Notes: generated by a model not told the origin, from the sequence alone. A stretch of 64,000 bases of DNA from Lentzea cavernae (GCF_014653695.1 NZ_BNAR01000011.1:186001-250000); one strand, 5' to 3'. Shown: positions 51,765 through 61,008, counted from the first letter of the stretch. Numbers and translations are program-made.

Positions 51765-52189
51765 ACGGACGCCCAGCAGTAAAGCCGTTCGCCGTTGCGC
51801 TTCGCCTCGGCGGCCAGGGCTTTGAGGTCGTGCAGGATGTCCGCGAGCACAGCAGGGTCGAACCCGTCCAGTTCCTCGACCTCGGCCCACCTCACCGCGA
51901 CCTCGTCCAGGTCATCGGCGGCCGCGAGCCCGTCCCGCAGGCCGTCGGTGACCGTGAGGACCAGCACGTCGCCCTCGTGCTCGATCGCGATGCCGTCGCC
52001 CCACCTCGGGTCCTCGGCCACGTCGTCGTAGGCGCGCCCGGTGAGCAACTCCTCGAGCTGTCCCATCACCACCTCGGGATCGAGTGACTTGGTCTGCACC
52101 GTCGGGAACCGGCGCTTCGGCCCACCGATGACCGTCGTGGCGGCCGCGTCGTCCGACGGTGCGGCGAAGTAGTCGTACAAGACGCCCAT
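51761..52189 (-). CDS. Hypothetical acidic protein (142 residues)
   Basis: MGVLYDYFAAPSDDAAATTV at the N-terminus recalls short actinomycete proteins of unknown role. The rest is acidic and helical (VLADILHDLKALAAEAKRN) without signal peptide or membrane helix. A second unknown protein gene lies 12 bp upstream on the same strand, so the two are likely expressed together. No catalytic motif is visible. Confidence 0.75.
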   Translation of the reverse strand: MGVLYDYFAAPSDDAAATTVIGGPKRRFPTVQTKSLDPEVVMGQLEELLTGRAYDDVAEDPRWGDGIAIEHEGDVLVLTVTDGLRDGLAAADDLDEVAVRWAEVEELDGFDPAVLADILHDLKALAAEAKRNGERLYCWASV

Positions 52190-52201
52190 TCTGAGGCCCC
52201 T

Positions 52202-52846
52202 TCAGGCGTGCACGCGATGGTCGTCGCAGTAGAACACGTGCAGCCACTTCCAGTGGCGCAAGTCCTCGGTGATCTCCGCGCAGCAGTGTTCGCCGGGATT
52301 CTCGTGCATGAACTGGGGTCCGTCCTCGACCAGCCTCTGGAACTCGGGCCCAGCGGAGTGGAACGCGGGCGCGCTGCCGACGACGAACACGGTCTCGCCC
52401 ACGACCTCCCCGCGCAGCAGGTCCCTGTTCTCCCGGTGGTAGCGGCGCTCGTGGTCGGGCTCCGCCCCGAAACCCCGGCAGACAACGGTGTGCGGCCGCC
52501 CGTCACCGAGCCTGGCGCGCACTTCCTTCCACCGCGACAGCCGGAAACCCAGGCTGTGGTGCATCAGCACCAGGTCGAGGAACGGCCCGTCGCTCCAGAC
52601 GCACTCCGTGTTCCCGCTCTGCCGCAACGGCAGGTACACCAGCGTGCGCGGCGACCGCATCGCGAACACCCAGGCCATGGCGATGGTGCGTGCGGCGTTC
52701 TTGTCCACACAGGACTCAACGCCCTCGAACCCCTCGAACAACGGCGCGTGGCTCACCGGCTGGGCAGGCCGCACCACGCGGTACTCGTCCTTGCCCAGCC
52801 GCACCGTGCTGACGAGCGTGCGCCAGCGTTCCCCCTCGAGTTTCAT
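52202..52846 (-). CDS. Hypothetical protein (214 residues)
   Basis: The protein is soluble, rich in Arg, His and Trp, and has cysteines at ESCVDKN, TECVWS and a late HCCAEI ... FYCDDHRVHA cluster that might bind metal. I do not recognise the family. The coding character (GC-rich third positions, close fit to neighbours with a 12-bp gap) supports a real gene. It may form a two-gene unit with the downstream 142-residue protein gene. Confidence 0.7.
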   Translation of the reverse strand: MKLEGERWRTLVSTVRLGKDEYRVVRPAQPVSHAPLFEGFEGVESCVDKNAARTIAMAWVFAMRSPRTLVYLPLRQSGNTECVWSDGPFLDLVLMHHSLGFRLSRWKEVRARLGDGRPHTVVCRGFGAEPDHERRYHRENRDLLRGEVVGETVFVVGSAPAFHSAGPEFQRLVEDGPQFMHENPGEHCCAEITEDLRHWKWLHVFYCDDHRVHA

Positions 52847-52889
52847 CAGGGGGAACGGTAGAAGCCCGCAGGCTTCTCAGCGACTGGTT

Positions 52890-53996
52890 TCAGCCCTCGG
52901 CCGCGAGCTGACCGCAGGCAGCCGCGATCTCCTGGCCACGCGTGTCCCGCACGGTGCACTCGACACCCTGCTCGCGGACCCGCCGCACGAACTCCCGCTC
53001 CACCGGCTTCGGCGACGCGTCCCACTTGCTTCCCGGCGTCGGGTTCAGCGGGATCAGGTTGACGTGCACGAGCTGCCCGAGGTGCTTGCGCAGCTTCTTG
53101 CCGAGCATGTCGGCACGCCAGCCCTGGTCGTTGATGTCGCGGATCAGCGCGTACTCGATGCTCACGCGGCGACCGGTCTTGTCCGCGTAGCCGCGGGCGG
53201 CCTCCAGGACCTCGGCGACGTTCCACTTCGTGTTGACGGGCACGAGCGTGTCGCGCAGCTCGTCGTCCGGAGTGTGCAGCGACACGGCGAGGCGGACCTG
53301 GAGGTTCTCCTCGGTCAGCTTCTTGATCGCGGGCACGAGGCCGACCGTCGACACCGTCACGTGGCGCTGCGAGATGCCCAGGCCGTCCGGCGCGGGGTCG
53401 CAGATGCGGTGGACGGCCTCGAGGATGCGCTTGTAGTTCGCGAGTGGCTCGCCCATGCCCATGAAGACGATGTTCGACAGCCGGCCGGGACCACCGGGCA
53501 GCTCACCGTCGCGCATGGCGGCGGCGCCGAGGCGCACCTGGTCCACGATCTCCGCGGTCGACAGGTTGCGCTGCAGGCCGCCCTGGCCGGTCGCGCAGAA
53601 TGGGCACGCCATGCCGCAACCGGCCTGCGACGAGATGCACAGCGTCGCGCGGTCCGGGTAGCGCATGAGCACCGACTCGATGAGCGTGCCGTCGTGCGCG
53701 CGCAGCAGCGTTTTCGCCGTCGTGCCCTCATCGGCGGTGACCTTGCGCACGACCGTGAACAACGGCGGCATCAGGTCGGCCACGAGCTTGTCGCGCGTGG
53801 TCGCCGGGATGTCGGTCATCTCGGCGGGATCGACGGTCAGACGGCTGAAGTAGTGGTTCGACAGCTGCTTCGCCCGGAAGGGCTTCTCACCCAGCGCCGC
53901 AACGGCTTCCGCACGTTGCGCGGGCGAGAGGTCGACCAGGTGGCGCGGCGGCAGGCCGCGCTTGGGCGCGTCGAAGACAAGGGGAAGCGAGGTCAT
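52890..53996 (-). CDS. rlmN: Dual-specificity RNA methyltransferase RlmN
   Basis: The 368-residue protein from ATG 53996 has the radical-SAM cluster C-x3-C-x2-C in GCGMACPFCATGQ and the late methyl-carrying Cys in AAACGQL. It methylates C2 of A2503 in 23S rRNA and A37 in some tRNAs. Its place near frr and pyrH matches the order in mycobacteria. A PadR-type regulator diverges upstream with 77 bp between starts. Confidence 0.96.
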   Translation of the reverse strand: MTSLPLVFDAPKRGLPPRHLVDLSPAQRAEAVAALGEKPFRAKQLSNHYFSRLTVDPAEMTDIPATTRDKLVADLMPPLFTVVRKVTADEGTTAKTLLRAHDGTLIESVLMRYPDRATLCISSQAGCGMACPFCATGQGGLQRNLSTAEIVDQVRLGAAAMRDGELPGGPGRLSNIVFMGMGEPLANYKRILEAVHRICDPAPDGLGISQRHVTVSTVGLVPAIKKLTEENLQVRLAVSLHTPDDELRDTLVPVNTKWNVAEVLEAARGYADKTGRRVSIEYALIRDINDQGWRADMLGKKLRKHLGQLVHVNLIPLNPTPGSKWDASPKPVEREFVRRVREQGVECTVRDTRGQEIAAACGQLAAEG

Positions 53997-54041
53997 AGCA
54001 CATCTAGTGTCCCACGAACTTCGACAACACAAGACCGTTGC

Positions 54042-54065
54042 ATCGCGATAGGTTCCGATATATCG
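54042..54065. promoter_or_regulatory. Two short palindromes before the PadR gene
   Basis: ATCGCGAT (54042-54049) and CGATATATCG (54056-54065) are perfect palindromes six bases apart, directly before the PadR start. PadR regulators often bind such AT-centred dyads at their own promoters. The AT-rich second site stands out in this GC-rich DNA and may also overlap a -10 region. Confidence 0.5.
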
Positions 54066-54073
54066 TTAACGAC

Positions 54074-54577
54074 ATGATGATGAAACCACACCACCGAGAG
54101 CACCACCACAGGCACCGCCGCGGACCCTTCGGGGGCGGCGGCAGGGGCGGCCGCCAAAGGCGCGGCAACGTCCGGGCGGCCGTTCTGTCCCTGCTGGCAG
54201 ACCGGCCGATGCACGGCTACGAGATCATCCAGGAGATCGCCCGGCGCACCGGCGGCGTGTGGAGCCCGAGCCCCGGCTCGGTCTACCCGACGCTGCAGAT
54301 GCTCGCCGACGAGGGCCTCGTCTCCGCGGAGGAGGAAGGAGGCAAGAAGTTGTTCAACCTCACCGAGCGCGGCAGGACGGAGCACACGGCCCCGCCCTGG
54401 CACGACATCGAGAGCCAGCTGGACCCGGTCGACGGCGAGCTGCGCACCGCGGTCCGCCTGCTGGGCGCCGCGATGGAACAGATCTCCCACGCGGGCGCCC
54501 CGGAGCAGAAGGCCCGCGCGGCCGAGCTCTACAACGACCTGCGCCGCAAGCTCTACGCCATCCTCGCCGAGGAGTGA
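54074..54577 (+). CDS. PadR-family transcriptional regulator
   Basis: The 167-residue protein starts with a His/Arg/Gly-rich tail (MMMKPHHREHHHRHRRG), which could bind metal or nucleic acid. The winged helix follows at about 32-105 (NVRAAVLSLLADRPMHGYEIIQEIARRTGGVWSPSPGSVYPTLQML), then a C-terminal dimerisation helix. Such His-rich N-terminal tails are common in actinobacterial PadR proteins. The target could be itself or rlmN. An aldo/keto reductase gene converges on it. Confidence 0.93.
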   Translation: MMMKPHHREHHHRHRRGPFGGGGRGGRQRRGNVRAAVLSLLADRPMHGYEIIQEIARRTGGVWSPSPGSVYPTLQMLADEGLVSAEEEGGKKLFNLTERGRTEHTAPPWHDIESQLDPVDGELRTAVRLLGAAMEQISHAGAPEQKARAAELYNDLRRKLYAILAEE

Positions 54578-54578
54578 C

Positions 54579-55556
54579 CTACCACCGGTCGTGCACGTGC
54601 GGCCGGATCAACTCGTCGTACACCTCTGCGACGGCCTTCCCGTCCACCGGTCGCAGATCCGCCGCCTGGGCATTGCCCCGAGCCTGCTCCACGTTGCGGG
54701 CACCGGGAATCACCACCGTCACGCCGGACTGGTCCACGATCCACCGAAGCGCGAACTGCGCCATCGTGGCACCTTCCGGCACCAACGGCCGGAGCCGCTC
54801 AACGGCCTCCAGACCCACCTCGAACGGCACCCCGGCGAACGTCTCGCCGACGTCGAACGCCTCACCGTTGCGGTTGTAGTTGCGGTGATCGTCCGACCCG
54901 AACGTCGTCGCCTTGTCGTACTTCCCGCTCAGCAACCCGGACGCGAGCGGCACCCGCGCGATGATCGCGACACCGGCCTCGGCCGCCTTCGGCAGCACCT
55001 CCTCGAGGGGCTTGAGCCGGAACGCGTTCAGGATGATCTGCACGCTGGCGACGTTCGGGCGCTTGATCGCCTCCAGCGCCTCCTCGACCTTCTCCACCGA
55101 GACGCCATACGCAGCAATCCGCTGCTGCGCAACCATTTCGTCCAACGCGTCGTACACCTCGTCCCGGCTGTACACCGCCGTGGGCGGGCAGTGCAGCTGC
55201 ACGAGGTCCAACGTGTCGACACCCAGGTTGCGGCGACTCCGGTCGTTCCACGCGAGGAAGTTCTCCCGGCTGTACCCCTCCGAGACCTGAGCCGGCAACC
55301 GCCGCCCCATCTTCGTCGCGACGAAAACGCCGTCGTCCTTGCGCTCCTTGAGGAACCGCCCGACGAGAGTCTCGCTGCGCCCGTCGCCGTACACGTCGGC
55401 GGTGTCGAAGAAGTCGACACCCGTGTCGGCGGCGGCGTGCAGCAGGGCCAGCGCTTCGCTCTCGTCCACGTCGCCCCAGTCGGCGCCGAGCTGCCAGCAC
55501 CCCAGCCCCACGACGCCGACCTGGCGGTTCAACCTGCCTGCGTTTCGCTTCTCCAC
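54579..55556 (-). CDS. Aldo/keto reductase
   Basis: From GTG 55556 the product has 325 residues. The AKR tetrad is visible: Asp and Tyr in FFDTADVYGDGRSE, Lys in FVATKMG, His in VQLHCPP, with a C-terminal NADPH-binding segment VVIPGARNVEQARGNAQA. It is a cytosolic carbonyl reductase of broad family type. The frame is open upstream to 55622, but this would overlap the preceding hypothetical gene. Substrate unknown. Confidence 0.91.
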   Translation of the reverse strand: MEKRNAGRLNRQVGVVGLGCWQLGADWGDVDESEALALLHAAADTGVDFFDTADVYGDGRSETLVGRFLKERKDDGVFVATKMGRRLPAQVSEGYSRENFLAWNDRSRRNLGVDTLDLVQLHCPPTAVYSRDEVYDALDEMVAQQRIAAYGVSVEKVEEALEAIKRPNVASVQIILNAFRLKPLEEVLPKAAEAGVAIIARVPLASGLLSGKYDKATTFGSDDHRNYNRNGEAFDVGETFAGVPFEVGLEAVERLRPLVPEGATMAQFALRWIVDQSGVTVVIPGARNVEQARGNAQAADLRPVDGKAVAEVYDELIRPHVHDRW

Positions 55557-55575
55557 GAACCGAAGCCTAGTCCGG

Positions 55576-55944
55576 TCAGGCCCGCCCGACCGCTTGAGCG
55601 GCGACGACCAGGAGTGCGTCACGCAGTGCGCCGGACAGGTCCGCGATCCGGGTCAGCGCATCGGCGTCCTGGCCCTCCGCCAGTCGGATGACCTCCAACT
55701 GCGTCGCGATCTCCCAGTCGGTCAACGCCCTGTGCTCCCGTGAGGTCGGCAGCTCCATGGTGTCCAGGTGCTGCGCGATGTCAGTGGCGATGCTCGAGCA
55801 GGCGTCAGACCAGTCCCGGAGCGATGCACGATCGACGTTCAAATTCGCTCGAAGCACCAGTTCGGACGCCGCGAGCGCGCGCAGAACTGCGCCTGCATCG
55901 CGTGTCCGCCCCAACTCCCTCAGGGACCTCGATCGCAGCAGCAA
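55576..55944 (-). CDS. Hypothetical helical protein (122 residues)
   Basis: A TTG-started frame between the aldo/keto reductase and the methyltransferase encodes an alanine- and leucine-rich helical protein (LGRTRDAGAVLRALAASELVLRANLNVD ... GALRDALLVVAAQAVGRA). I see no family motif. The start is uncertain, and internal GTG codons are possible. The position, 27 bp after the methyltransferase gene on the same strand, is compatible with co-transcription. Confidence 0.55.
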   Translation of the reverse strand: MLLRSRSLRELGRTRDAGAVLRALAASELVLRANLNVDRASLRDWSDACSSIATDIAQHLDTMELPTSREHRALTDWEIATQLEVIRLAEGQDADALTRIADLSGALRDALLVVAAQAVGRA

Positions 55945-55971
55945 GCTCTCTGTACGGGTTCGGCGGCACGC

Positions 55972-56715
55972 TCACAGGATCAAGCCGCTCGGCTTGCGCC
56001 GCACGTGCAGCCGATATCCGACCGGAAAGCTCAGCCCGGTCACCGAAGCGATCGCCCGTTCGGCCACCTTCGCGGAGAACTCGATCCGCAACACGGCCTC
56101 CAGATCCTCCCGCCGCTCGAACCGCCACTCCGCGGTGACACGACGAAGCGAGAACCCGTTGTCCGCGAAGAACTTCTCGACCACAGCCGGGTCATAACGC
56201 GGTTCGTCGGCCCGAAGCCAAGGCCCGTACGGATCCGCCGAACCGTCCAGATCGACGATCGCCAGCGCACCCCCGGGCCGCAGCACCCTGTCCGCCTCCC
56301 GCAGCCCCGGCTCACACCCCGGCCCGAAGAAGTACGCGGTCCGAGCGTGCACCAGATCAGCGGAGGCGTCGTCCAGTGGAAGCCCTTGCGCAGGACCCGA
56401 AACGACACGTGCATTGGACGTCGAAGCAATTCGGTGCTTGGCCCGCGCGACCAAAGGCGGGTGCGGTTCGACACCGGTGACGGACTTCGCCGTCCGCGCG
56501 AACAACGGCAAATGGAATCCGTCGCCACAGCCGACGTCCACCACGTCCCGGCCCTCAAACGGACATTCTTCGCTTATCGCCGTCCAAATCGCGCCGTGGA
56601 CGTCCTGCGCCCGGTTCTCGACCTCGTACACCTCGGGCCAGTGCCAGATGTTCGGGCTGGGCACGACGTCTGCCGGACGCACCGCGTTCAGCGCCGCCCG
56701 CACGAATCCCCTCAC
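55972..56715 (-). CDS. Class I SAM-dependent methyltransferase
   Basis: From GTG 56715 the product has 247 residues. Motif I is VVDVGCGDGFHLPLF, followed by VTGVEPHPP and a motif IV-like ADLVHARTAYFFGPG, all of the Methyltransf_11 type. GTG 56703, with GAGGGG just upstream, is a possible later start. Substrate unknown. It diverges from the two-domain VOC protein. Confidence 0.85.
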   Translation of the reverse strand: MRGFVRAALNAVRPADVVPSPNIWHWPEVYEVENRAQDVHGAIWTAISEECPFEGRDVVDVGCGDGFHLPLFARTAKSVTGVEPHPPLVARAKHRIASTSNARVVSGPAQGLPLDDASADLVHARTAYFFGPGCEPGLREADRVLRPGGALAIVDLDGSADPYGPWLRADEPRYDPAVVEKFFADNGFSLRRVTAEWRFERREDLEAVLRIEFSAKVAERAIASVTGLSFPVGYRLHVRRKPSGLIL

Positions 56716-56810
56716 GAAGCCACTGTAGGGCCTCCGTTTACCAGTGACCGTACGAATTCGTCCAATCACGGCGTAGCGTGTTGTCATCTCTTTCCTGCAG
56801 GAGGCCGGCA

Positions 56811-57629
56811 GTGTCGATCGCGCCCAACACTCCCAAGCTCGCGCCGTTGTTATCCGGAAGTCCGTGCTGGGTCGAGCGATCCGTCGACGACCTGAAGGGC
56901 GCCATCGAGTTCTACACCGGCCTGTTCGGATGGCACTACGCCGACGACGCCGGCTACACCGTGGCCATGGTGGACGGCATCCCCGTCGCAGGCCTGCCGC
57001 AGGGTGATCCGGAAGCGTGGCGGTTGTACCTGGTCACGCCGCACGCGCGCGCCACCGCGGAGAAGGCCTTCCACCTCGGCGGGTCGGTGCTGCGCAACCC
57101 CGAGGACGCCGCCGACCACACGCAGAGCACGGTGATCGCCGATCCGACCGGCGCCGTCGTCGGGTTCCGGCACGTGCCGCCGGAGTGGCGGTTCGGCATG
57201 GGAGGCCACGGCTCGTACGCGTGGGCCGAGCTGAACACGCGTGACGGCGCGGCGGCCGACGAGTTCTTCGGCGAGCTGTGCCACTACGACATCACGCAGA
57301 TCGGCGACGGGCACCGGCTGGACTACGCGTCCTGGTCCGTCGAGGGCACCGAGGTGATCGGCCGGCAGAAGATGGGACGCGAGTTCCCGTACGGAGAGCG
57401 CTCCCACTGGATGGTGTACTTCAACGCCGCGCCCGAGATCGGTATCGACTCGGTGGCGTACCGGGTGCTGGAGCTCGGCGGCCGGGTGACCGTCGAGCCC
57501 TACGACACCCCGTTCGGGCGCATCACCGTGGTCGAGGATCACGCGGGAATGGCGTTCTCGGTGATCGACCCGTCCCGCGTGATCGAGGCCGAGCCGCTCG
57601 CCGCGGTGGACGACCCGTTCGACGACTAG
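56811..57629 (+). CDS. Two-domain VOC protein (Cfp30B-like)
   Basis: The 272-residue protein starts at GTG 56811 after GCAGGAGG. It has two VOC modules, WVERSVDDLKGAIEFYTGLFGW at the start and YAWAELNTRDGAAADEFFGELCHYD in the middle. This layout resembles the mycobacterial 27-kDa antigen Cfp30B and hydroxylase-like VOC proteins. Its function is unknown. It ends three bases before the convergent cdsA. Confidence 0.88.
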   Translation: MSIAPNTPKLAPLLSGSPCWVERSVDDLKGAIEFYTGLFGWHYADDAGYTVAMVDGIPVAGLPQGDPEAWRLYLVTPHARATAEKAFHLGGSVLRNPEDAADHTQSTVIADPTGAVVGFRHVPPEWRFGMGGHGSYAWAELNTRDGAAADEFFGELCHYDITQIGDGHRLDYASWSVEGTEVIGRQKMGREFPYGERSHWMVYFNAAPEIGIDSVAYRVLELGGRVTVEPYDTPFGRITVVEDHAGMAFSVIDPSRVIEAEPLAAVDDPFDD

Positions 57630-57632
57630 GGC

Positions 57633-58490
57633 CTACGGGATGAAGAGGTGCAGCAGCAGCCAGGAGGCGACGGCGGACGGGAGGAGCGAGTCCATCCGGT
57701 CCATCAGGCCGCCGTGGCCGGGCAGCAGCGTGCCCATGTCCTTGATGCCGAGGTCGCGCTTGATCAGCGACTCGACCAGGTCGCCCGCGGTCGCCGTGAC
57801 GACGAGCGCGGCACCGAAGAGCGCACCCTGCCACCACTGGCCGTCGAGCAGCGTCGTCACCGTGATCGCGCCACCGACCACACCGGCGGTCAGCGAGCCG
57901 GCGAAGCCCTCCCAGGACTTCTTCGGGCTGATCGTCGGCGCCATCGGGTGCTTGCCGAGGAAGACGCCCGCCGCGTAGCCGCCGACGTCCGACAGCACGA
58001 CACCGATGATGAACGCGAACGCACGGCCCGCGCCGTCCTCGGGCACGACGAGCATGGCCGCGAAGGCGGCGAACAACGGCACGTACGCGACGGTGAACAC
58101 CGACGCGCTGAGGTCGCGCAGGTAACCGTCCGAGCCGCCGCGGAACCGCCAGATCATGCACACCAGCACGGTGACCACGAACGCGGTCATCATGCCGGAG
58201 CGCTCCAGCGGCCACGACAGCCAGAGGATCGCCTGCCCGCCGATCAACGCCGGCCACAGGGCGACGTTGATGCCGGCCTTCTTGAAGGCGCCCGCGATCT
58301 CCCACGTCGACACCGCCGCGGCGGCCGCGACGATGGCGATGAAGGTCTCCTTGACCGTCAGCAACGACACGATGATCATCGCGCCGAGACCGACGCCGAC
58401 CAGGATCGCCGCGCGCAGGTCACGACCCGCGCGCGACGGTTTCGACGCGGGCACCTCCGCGGGACCGCCTGCCACCTGTGGTGCTCCCAT
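57633..58490 (-). CDS. cdsA: Phosphatidate cytidylyltransferase
   Basis: The 285-residue membrane protein starts at ATG 58490, five bases after GGAGG. It has about eight helices and the CdsA signature SPKKSWEGFAGSL ... ESLIKRDLGIKDMGTLLPGHGGLMDRMDSLL near the C-terminus with its Mg-binding Asp residues. It makes CDP-diacylglycerol for phospholipid synthesis. It follows frr on the same strand with a 69-bp gap, in the usual order. Confidence 0.95.
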   Translation of the reverse strand: MGAPQVAGGPAEVPASKPSRAGRDLRAAILVGVGLGAMIIVSLLTVKETFIAIVAAAAAVSTWEIAGAFKKAGINVALWPALIGGQAILWLSWPLERSGMMTAFVVTVLVCMIWRFRGGSDGYLRDLSASVFTVAYVPLFAAFAAMLVVPEDGAGRAFAFIIGVVLSDVGGYAAGVFLGKHPMAPTISPKKSWEGFAGSLTAGVVGGAITVTTLLDGQWWQGALFGAALVVTATAGDLVESLIKRDLGIKDMGTLLPGHGGLMDRMDSLLPSAVASWLLLHLFIP

Positions 58491-58559
58491 CACGACCTCC
58501 GCCCGGCCAGGGCTGCTACACGCCTGCGGCGACTCGGCCGGGCGAAACCATCAGGAACA

Positions 58560-59117
58560 TCAGACTTCGAGGAGTTCGGCTTCCTTGTGCTTCACGAGCT
58601 CTTCGACCTGGGCGACGTACTTGTGGGTGAGAGCTTCGAGCTCCTTCTCACCGCGCGAGCCGTCGTCCTCGCCGACCTCGCCGTCCTTGACGAGCTTGTC
58701 GATCTCTTCCTTCGCCTTGCGACGGACGCCCCGCAGGGAGACCTTCGCGTCCTCGCCCTTCGACTTGGCGACCTTCACCATGTCCCGGCGGCGCTCCTCG
58801 GAGAGCTGCGGGATGACGATGCGGATGATCGAGCCGTCGTTGCTCGGGTTGACGCCCAGGTCGGAGTCCCGGATCGCCTTCTCGATGGCGTTGAGCTGAC
58901 CCGCGTCGTACGGCTTGACGACGGCCATGCGCGCCTCGGGGACCGTGATGCTGGCCATCTGGTTCAGCGGCGTCATCGAGCCGTAGTAGTCGATGTGGAT
59001 GCGGTTGAACATCGAGGGAGTCGCACGACCGGTTCGGACGGAGGAGAGGTTCTCCTTCGCGACCGAAACCGCCTTTTCCATCTTCTCCTCGGCGTCGAGG
59101 AGGGTCTCGTCGATCAC
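58560..59117 (-). CDS. frr: Ribosome recycling factor
   Basis: From GTG 59117 with AAGGAG upstream the product has 185 residues, the exact family length. VRTGRATPSMFNRIHIDYYG and VNPSNDGSIIRIVIPQLSEERRRDMVK are RRF marks. With EF-G it splits post-termination ribosomes. It lies between pyrH and cdsA. Confidence 0.97.
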   Translation of the reverse strand: MIDETLLDAEEKMEKAVSVAKENLSSVRTGRATPSMFNRIHIDYYGSMTPLNQMASITVPEARMAVVKPYDAGQLNAIEKAIRDSDLGVNPSNDGSIIRIVIPQLSEERRRDMVKVAKSKGEDAKVSLRGVRRKAKEEIDKLVKDGEVGEDDGSRGEKELEALTHKYVAQVEELVKHKEAELLEV

Positions 59118-59178
59118 GACTGCTCCTTGCTCTGCGTGTTCGTGCCTGAATCCCGGTCCTGGAGAGATCCCACCAGGT

Positions 59179-59925
59179 CTAGAAGGCCGGGCGGCCACCG
59201 GGGGTGCTGACCAGGGTGCCGATCTTCTCACCACGCACCGCTCGCGCGATGTTCCCCTCGGTGAGGAGGTTGAAGACGAGGATCGGCATGTTGTTGTCCA
59301 TGCAGAGGCTGAACGCCGTCGCGTCGGCGACGTTGAGGCCGCGCTCCAGCACCTCGCGGTGGGTGATGTTGTCGAACATCAACGCGTCCGGGTCGATCTT
59401 GGGGTCGGCCGTGTAGACGCCGTCGACGGCCTTGGCCATCAGGACGATCTCGCAGCCGATCTCCAGCGCGCGCTGGGCGGCGGTGGTGTCGGTGGAGAAG
59501 TACGGCAGACCCGCGCCGCCACCGAAGATCACGACGCGCTTCTTCTCGAGGTGGCGCATCGCGCGGCGGGGGATGTAGGACTCGGCGACCTGCGTCATCT
59601 GGATGGAGGTCTGCACGCGCGTGTCGATGCCGTGTTCGCGCTCGAGGAAGTCCTGCAGCGCCAGGCAGTTCATGACCGTGCCGAGCATGCCCATGTAGTC
59701 GGCGCGCGAGCGGTCCATGCCGCGCTGCTGGAGTTCGGACCCGCGGAAGAAGTTGCCACCACCGATCACGACGGCCACCTGCACGCCGGACTTGTGGACG
59801 GCCGCGATCTGCCGGGCGACTGTCTGGACGACGTCGGGATCAACGCCGACGCCACCGCCGCCGAACATCTCGCCACCGAGCTTGAGCATCACCCGGTTGT
59901 AGCCGTGGCTACCTTCTTCGCTCAC
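59179..59925 (-). CDS. pyrH: Uridylate kinase
   Basis: The 248-residue protein starts at GTG 59925 behind GAGAGGA. RVMLKLGGEMFGG, VIGGGNFFRG and VFNLLTEGNIARAVRGEKIGTLV are typical of bacterial hexameric UMP kinase. It makes UDP from UMP. It is 61 bp upstream of frr. Confidence 0.97.
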   Translation of the reverse strand: MSEEGSHGYNRVMLKLGGEMFGGGGVGVDPDVVQTVARQIAAVHKSGVQVAVVIGGGNFFRGSELQQRGMDRSRADYMGMLGTVMNCLALQDFLEREHGIDTRVQTSIQMTQVAESYIPRRAMRHLEKKRVVIFGGGAGLPYFSTDTTAAQRALEIGCEIVLMAKAVDGVYTADPKIDPDALMFDNITHREVLERGLNVADATAFSLCMDNNMPILVFNLLTEGNIARAVRGEKIGTLVSTPGGRPAF

Positions 59926-59967
59926 AGGTCCTCTCCTCGCGCCGTCGGATGTGTGGCCGTTGTGGGT

Positions 59968-60111
59968 CCGGGGGCTGGCCCCCGGCTGGGGCGCGGGGGC
60001 ACGGCCCCCGCAAAACACCCGAAGCGACTGGGTCCGCGCTTTCCGCGAACGCACGTCACCAAAGCTTCGGACACGCCAAGGGCGGGGTCGCTGGTGCTTG
60101 CAACCCCGCCC
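59968..60111. terminator. Hairpin cluster between tsf and pyrH
   Basis: Three hairpins lie in this 195-bp gap: CCGGGGGC/GCCCCCGG at 59968-59985, GCGGGGG/CCCCCGC at 59993-60011, and GGGCGGGGT/ACCCCGCCC at 60080-60111. The last is nine bases after the tsf stop on the minus strand and is the likely terminator of rpsB-tsf. The first two resemble the element at 18025-18068. Confidence 0.65.
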
Positions 60112-60120
60112 TCATGCGAA

Positions 60121-60936
60121 TCAGCTCTGGCCGACCTCGAACCGAGCGAAACGGGTCACCGTCACGCCGGCCTCGTCCAGAAGAGCCTTGACCGTCTTCT
60201 TGCTGTCCGTCACGGAAGCCTGCTCGAGGAGCACGACGTCCTTGAAGAAGCCGTTGACGCGACCCTCGACGATCTTGGGGAGCGCGCCCTCGGGCTTGCC
60301 CTCCTCGCGAGCGGTCTCCTCGGCGATGCGGCGCTCGTTGGCGACCAGCTCCTCCGGGACGTCCTCACGGGTGACGTACTTCGGACGCATGGCGGCGATC
60401 TGCATCGCGGCGCCCTTGGCGACCTCGGCGTTGTCACCGGTGTACTCGACGAGCACGCCCACGGCGGGCGGCAGGTCGGCGGCGCGCTTGTGCAGGTAGA
60501 CCGAGACGGTGCCGTCGTAGTCGACGGCCTTGGCCAGCTCGAGCTTCTCGCCGATCTTGGCGGAGAACTCCTGGACCAGCGCGTCCACGGTCTTGCCGTC
60601 GACCTCGACGGCCTTGAGGGCGTCGACGTCCGCGACCTTGTTCGCCTTGGCGAGCGCGACGATGTCGTCGGCCAGGGCGATGAAGTCGGCGTTCTTGGCG
60701 ACGAAGTCGGTCTCGCAGCGCAGCTCGACCATCGCGCCGTCCTTGACCGCGACGAGGCCGTTGGACGTGGTGCGCTCGGCGCGCTTGCCGACGTCCTTGG
60801 CGCCCTTGATGCGCAGGATCTCGACGGCCTTGTCGAAGTCGCCGTCCGCCTCGTCCAGCGCCTTCTTGCAGTCCATCATGCCGGCGGCGGTCAGCTCGCG
60901 GAGCTTCTTGACGTCCGCGGTGGTGTAGTTCGCCAT
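60121..60936 (-). CDS. tsf: Elongation factor Ts
   Basis: The 271-residue protein has the N-terminal UBA-like domain (VKKLRELTAAGMMDCKKALDEADGDFDKAVEILR) and the TDFVAKNADF motif that contacts EF-Tu. It recycles EF-Tu. A strong 13-bp hairpin separates it from rpsB on the same strand. Confidence 0.97.
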   Translation of the reverse strand: MANYTTADVKKLRELTAAGMMDCKKALDEADGDFDKAVEILRIKGAKDVGKRAERTTSNGLVAVKDGAMVELRCETDFVAKNADFIALADDIVALAKANKVADVDALKAVEVDGKTVDALVQEFSAKIGEKLELAKAVDYDGTVSVYLHKRAADLPPAVGVLVEYTGDNAEVAKGAAMQIAAMRPKYVTREDVPEELVANERRIAEETAREEGKPEGALPKIVEGRVNGFFKDVVLLEQASVTDSKKTVKALLDEAGVTVTRFARFEVGQS

Positions 60937-60968
60937 CGTTTTCCTTCTGCGATGTACGCGCTTAGGTC

Positions 60969-61000
60969 ACGAGGTGCCCGCTTGTGTGCGGGCACCTCGT
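60969..61000 (-). terminator. Hairpin between rpsB and tsf
   Basis: ACGAGGTGCCCGC (60969-60981) and GCGGGCACCTCGT (60988-61000) form a perfect 13-bp stem with a six-base loop, nine bases after the rpsB stop. It may reduce read-through from rpsB to tsf or stabilise the rpsB transcript. Confidence 0.8.
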
Positions 61001-61008
61001 GGGGGAGA

